Below are positions 61,901-64,000 of a stretch of 64,000 nt of DNA, piece by piece. Made by a program: the position numbers and the translations under genes. This stretch comes from CBDHHC01 sp965263345. GTDB taxonomy: Bacteria > Pseudomonadota > Alphaproteobacteria > Rhizobiales > CBDHHC01. The notes under the pieces were generated by a model. That model had not been told where the DNA came from. It worked only from the letters and a program-made list of their open reading frames with translations, and ran no database searches. The stretch lies in NCBI GenBank assembly GCA_965263345.1, contig CBDHHC010000024.1, forward strand, positions 496,001 to 560,000, given 5' to 3'. Every line of letters begins with the position of its first letter. Within the stretch, counting starts at the first letter, position 1.

Positions 61901-62947
61901 TTCCTGAGAAATCAGCATTTGGTCAAAATCTAACCAATTAGCTTTTAGCTTTGTTTTGAGATTAAAACCATTTCTCCAATCAAAAACGGCAAAACCATTA
62001 ATACTTTGAGGTCGCTTGGTATCATTTACTGTTAATGATAAATCTTTAAGCTCAACCCGCTTAAGGTTAGCATTTATTTTGGACTGGATATCAATTAAAC
62101 GCTTAGAGCTTGAAGAATTGTAATTTTGAATCTGGTCCTTCTCTTGTGACATTGTTGATAATAAATCAATGGGGGTCTGCCCCGTAAAAACGCCTTTCAA
62201 TGTGGGAATATTATTAAACCCATGAACCTCACCATCAACCACATAGCGACTGGTTGTACTTGGGACTTCAATGATGGATTTAATTCTCATATTTCCAAGC
62301 TGATCTTGCTCACTTGTCGAGAAATTTAAGTTTCGCTTTTCCCCGTGGTTATAAAAGCTCCCAATAAATCTATATGGACCACTTAATGTTGTAGCCGCCA
62401 AATCTCCATTAATGGCATCAAAAACCATAGGGGCTGTCTGCCTCGATTGGAATATGCTTAACGTCCCATTATTGATATCCACAGAGTCTAAAGAAACCTC
62501 GCTTGGAACATACGGTAGATTCAATGTTCCAGCTGCAATGCCTCGCCAATTAGGCTGACCAGTTGCATCAAAACGCAAATAGAGATGTGGTTTTACCAAT
62601 TCAATTTTCTTGATTTTCACAACACCACGAAGAAGTGGAGGAATAGAAAGCCACAACTTAAAACCATCAACGTCAGCAAAGAGCTTATCTGAGATTTGAA
62701 AGTTTTCTAAATTCCCCTTCTTATAAACGACATCTTGAATTTTAACTTTCTTAAACTCTAAATATGGAGCTGGAAGGAGTTTAAGATTGACATGCCCTTC
62801 AACTTTGACCTTACGGCCAATAAGTTGGGAAGCTTGGTCTTCAAAAATATATTTATATTCATTCCAATTCACATAATTTGGGGCGATAAATAACGCACCT
62901 AGTACGAGAATTATAAAAGCTGCTACTGTCAGAAGAAAAGAATTCAC
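58934..62947 (-). CDS. AsmA-family protein
   Basis: A 1337-aa protein with one N-terminal membrane helix (about 5-25) and the AsmA start (APNYVNWNEYKYIFEDQASQ, then GRKVKVEGHVNLKLLPAPYL). Long beta-repeat groove regions fill the middle, and an AsmA_2 block is near 950-1180 (QGSALARGVATASFSFNGEG, LKGKGQLRIREGEI). The last 150 residues are disordered and rich in Gln, Asn, Asp and Arg. AsmA-like proteins span the periplasm and are thought to move phospholipids to the outer membrane. It starts at GTG 62947 after AAAGGATAGT. Monocistronic. Confidence 0.93.
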   Translation of the reverse strand: MNSFLLTVAAFIILVLGALFIAPNYVNWNEYKYIFEDQASQLIGRKVKVEGHVNLKLLPAPYLEFKKVKIQDVVYKKGNLENFQISDKLFADVDGFKLWLSIPPLLRGVVKIKKIELVKPHLYLRFDATGQPNWRGIAAGTLNLPYVPSEVSLDSVDINNGTLSIFQSRQTAPMVFDAINGDLAATTLSGPYRFIGSFYNHGEKRNLNFSTSEQDQLGNMRIKSIIEVPSTTSRYVVDGEVHGFNNIPTLKGVFTGQTPIDLLSTMSQEKDQIQNYNSSSSKRLIDIQSKINANLKRVELKDLSLTVNDTKRPQSINGFAVFDWRNGFNLKTKLKANWLDFDQMLISQEKGVDTEKLSSGGSGETVQQAVGLLRSVLNNMGAYVSRASVSTEISEAKLGGANLNNFEFSIEKDLEKFRIAKLSVKLPGRNHLKLRGQLRAEENDISFQGPLSIRGISLGALSHWALFNETGKTPFQNNPYFLKGDIRYSPGHFEVGKLRGDLNGAAVSGRFKYDFAKRKEFILELDSDNVDLRDVLEKNTTLGSLITSSVSSEDDSDSEKKSNSSDIKNHFVKELEGLEGRINLRVGNIAIPDFTGRDVVINGRLKDGNFSLKSFRMAADGGVTIKGQGLIKELNDEPEGNLRFSVEAETANGLKKLAKQLEFGTDFVENERLLSALSPVRLAITLNMYSGGLPSTDISIAGAVSNSQLSINVRHEGILGTIGTKQLDLSGSLTNSKANVLINQLIRAKQTSDINESGQGIFSIQATGVPESGMDARARLDAGSTQARFNGNMKIISGESLGQGSLTIKSSNAAAGLSLIGLSQNLEFIDKPMTISARMSKSKQQLQVSKLKGTIGEMTLSGSGRFDFTKTPMKMDINARINEGSFEGILSHIVPSILPSDLNTLAKVTGAKLEKPWSNQPFDRDSFKNLDGKISVKFGRLKIADQMELNNGILHARFKDDGLEFNRFSGQLYNGQFSATAKLYPNKGPFKLEAAVSLQNADLAEMIKSKQGSALARGVATASFSFNGEGLSPLGLVSVLKGKGQLRIREGEIFDFSPQALPQIIQTSSGKEKDQVLKQSFLDLLNGKSFQLKNVRSPILIRDGVIRLKDVSLNSEQTRLQTSTFIELANMKLDSEWSLKMNTRQQASAPGVRVIFAGPLAQLASIRPDVDVSELKQSLVVKKIEQDFDTLNKIQQRDPETIRRLRNSPQSYNNPDQNQQDPKLTSIPDRNIQSFQPRQGNFRENNQSQELPALQDLGTIDQRQSSFSDQGREGNTQNYGSQYEYDRGDDDLNDAAQQAFRENELNPEDNNKKPSLKKQKKEDGSVLDNIFGGIFGD

Positions 62948-63400
62948 GTTGTTTACTATCCTTTAGCAAATAGAATAACCAACGCTATCATCAACATAAA
63001 ATGATAATAAACGCCACCCTATGGATATATGCTAAATTTTAGGAGTTACATATACCAAATTTGCACTTCACCTAAAAATACAATTATAACTTAAAATTCA
63101 AGTATTTATAAGCAAAACCTCACCTATGATTAATCATTTTGCCCAAAAGCAATGCCATTTTTATGACATCATACACAATAATACCAATTTTGAGATCGAA
63201 TTCATTCAAATTCTCTTAAACCTGAAATTGTTCCCTTTGAGGTTAGAAGGGCAAATGAAATAAAAAAGTTCGTACAGTTAGAAATTTATCTACACATAAA
63301 TAACTATATATTTGTTATAATATCTTACATCTTGTGTACCTATACATAATCAGGTATTACGCATTTAGACATGTAAATTATAATATATACTGGGATAAGA
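62948..63400. promoter_or_regulatory. Divergent region between AsmA and CLC genes
   Basis: AT-rich gap of 453 bases with no ORF. Promoters for both flanking genes must lie here. The plus gene has GGGATAAG immediately ahead of its ATG. No fluoride-riboswitch pattern was recognised. Confidence 0.4.
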
Positions 63401-64000
63401 ATGCATAACTTCATAACAATGCTCAAGCATTTTCCCAAACTTACAATAAAAAGTTTTTTTCATCGCGTACACCCGAATATTCTGAATTTTGTGCAAGAAA
63501 AACAACATATTGTCTGGTTACTTGCAATTGTAATTGGTATTGGTGTCTCTTATGCTGCACTTTTATTCCGTTTTTTAATTGGTTTCTGGCAACTGTTTTG
63601 GATTGGCAGTTTAAGTGAAAAAACACTTTCCATTATATCAACATTACCATGGTGGGTTGTCCTTATTACACCTGCTATTGGCGGTCTATGTGTTGGTTTT
63701 TGCATAACACGTTTTTTACCGGACAAACGTGCATATGGTGTAGCAGATGTCATTGAATCTCGTGCAGTTAGAGCTTGTAGAATTCCATTAAAAGATGGTT
63801 TCTGGAGTGCCATTGTATCTTCGATTTCTCTAGGTTGTGGTGCAAGTGTTGGACGTGAAGGACCCGTTGTCCATCTAGGAGCAAGTATCGCATCTGTATT
63901 AGAAGATGCTTTCAATCTTCCAAGAAGTGCAAGAAGAACACTTTTAGCCTGCGGTGTTGCTGCAGCTGTTTCAGCATCCTTTAACGCTCCAATAGCTGGT
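63401..64000 (+). CDS. CLC-family chloride channel/antiporter (partial)
   Basis: The first 200 residues of a CLC protein, running off the right edge. ATG at 63401 follows GGGATAAG. After a basic soluble leader, the first helices include VWLLAIVIGIGVSYAALLFR, and the CLC motif GREGPVVHLGA (with the external gating Glu) is present, followed by LLACGVAAAVSASFNAPIAG at the edge. The usual GSGIP is replaced by a region around AYGVADVIESRAV, as in many CLC proteins of proteobacteria. It probably exchanges chloride for protons. Confidence 0.92.
   Translation, partial: MHNFITMLKHFPKLTIKSFFHRVHPNILNFVQEKQHIVWLLAIVIGIGVSYAALLFRFLIGFWQLFWIGSLSEKTLSIISTLPWWVVLITPAIGGLCVGFCITRFLPDKRAYGVADVIESRAVRACRIPLKDGFWSAIVSSISLGCGASVGREGPVVHLGASIASVLEDAFNLPRSARRTLLACGVAAAVSASFNAPIAG

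Noticed and set aside
62948..63400. Fluoride riboswitch ahead of the CLC gene
   Set aside because: The conserved riboswitch pattern was not found in the leader, and the GREGP motif suits an ordinary chloride transporter.

Overview
The window comes from an AT-rich alphaproteobacterium, probably of the Rhizobiales/Rhodospirillales type. This rests on gene content and order: gyrA, a LysE exporter, coaD, two cyclophilins, queA and tgt run in one direction; rpoZ, rsh, pdxJ and acpS form a second block; there is a K+-independent membrane pyrophosphatase (hppA), and a porin of the alphaproteobacterial Omp2-like type. No rRNA, prophage or CRISPR array is visible. One tRNA-Ser(GGA) gene is present, and one IS481-family transposase remnant.

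Layout. 1-842: 5' part of a sugar-type periplasmic binding protein, running off the left edge. 1049-4434: a small redox/sulfur set arranged around a divergent promoter, with a SoxH-like metallo-beta-lactamase-fold protein and cytochrome c on the minus strand and a SoxW-like thioredoxin and YeeE/YedE transporter on the plus strand. 4435-4994: IS481 remnant. 4995-8377: orphan TAXI binding protein, porin, atypical OmpR-type regulator. 8507-21787: a catabolic island of eleven minus-strand genes. It holds a beta-propeller protein, a PdxA paralogue, an enolase-superfamily sugar-acid dehydratase, a natural AraD1/aldehyde-dehydrogenase fusion, a LacI/GntR-type repressor, an ABC sugar importer (ATPase, binding protein, two permeases), a b561-type cytochrome and an SMP-30 lactonase. 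Palindromes of the form ATGTTA-N4-TAACAT lie upstream of both transcription units. Together they suggest import of a sugar or lactone, lactone hydrolysis, two dehydrations and oxidation to 2-oxoglutarate, that is, a non-phosphorylating pentonate route. No sugar dehydrogenase is seen.

22189-33232: tRNA-Ser, small membrane proteins, an MFS permease with an apparent CTG start, a secreted WD40-caspase protein, a chromate resistance pair (rhodanese-ChrB, ChrA), a block of dispersed hairpin repeats and two hypothetical genes. 33320-40845: katG, a GGDEF-EAL protein paired with a periplasmic binding protein, and a secreted protein of unknown function.

40984-64000 is mostly housekeeping: queuosine synthesis (tgt, queA), cyclophilins, coaD, LysE exporter, gyrA, hppA, acpS, pdxJ, rsh, rpoZ, folK, a NYN nuclease, a family 5 uracil-DNA glycosylase, a large AsmA-family protein and the 5' part of a CLC chloride channel gene that leaves the right edge. 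Where a nominal longest reading frame began at TTG or GTG and a better ATG with a Shine-Dalgarno sequence lay just downstream, the downstream start was chosen. All functions are read from the sequence by eye. No database search was run.
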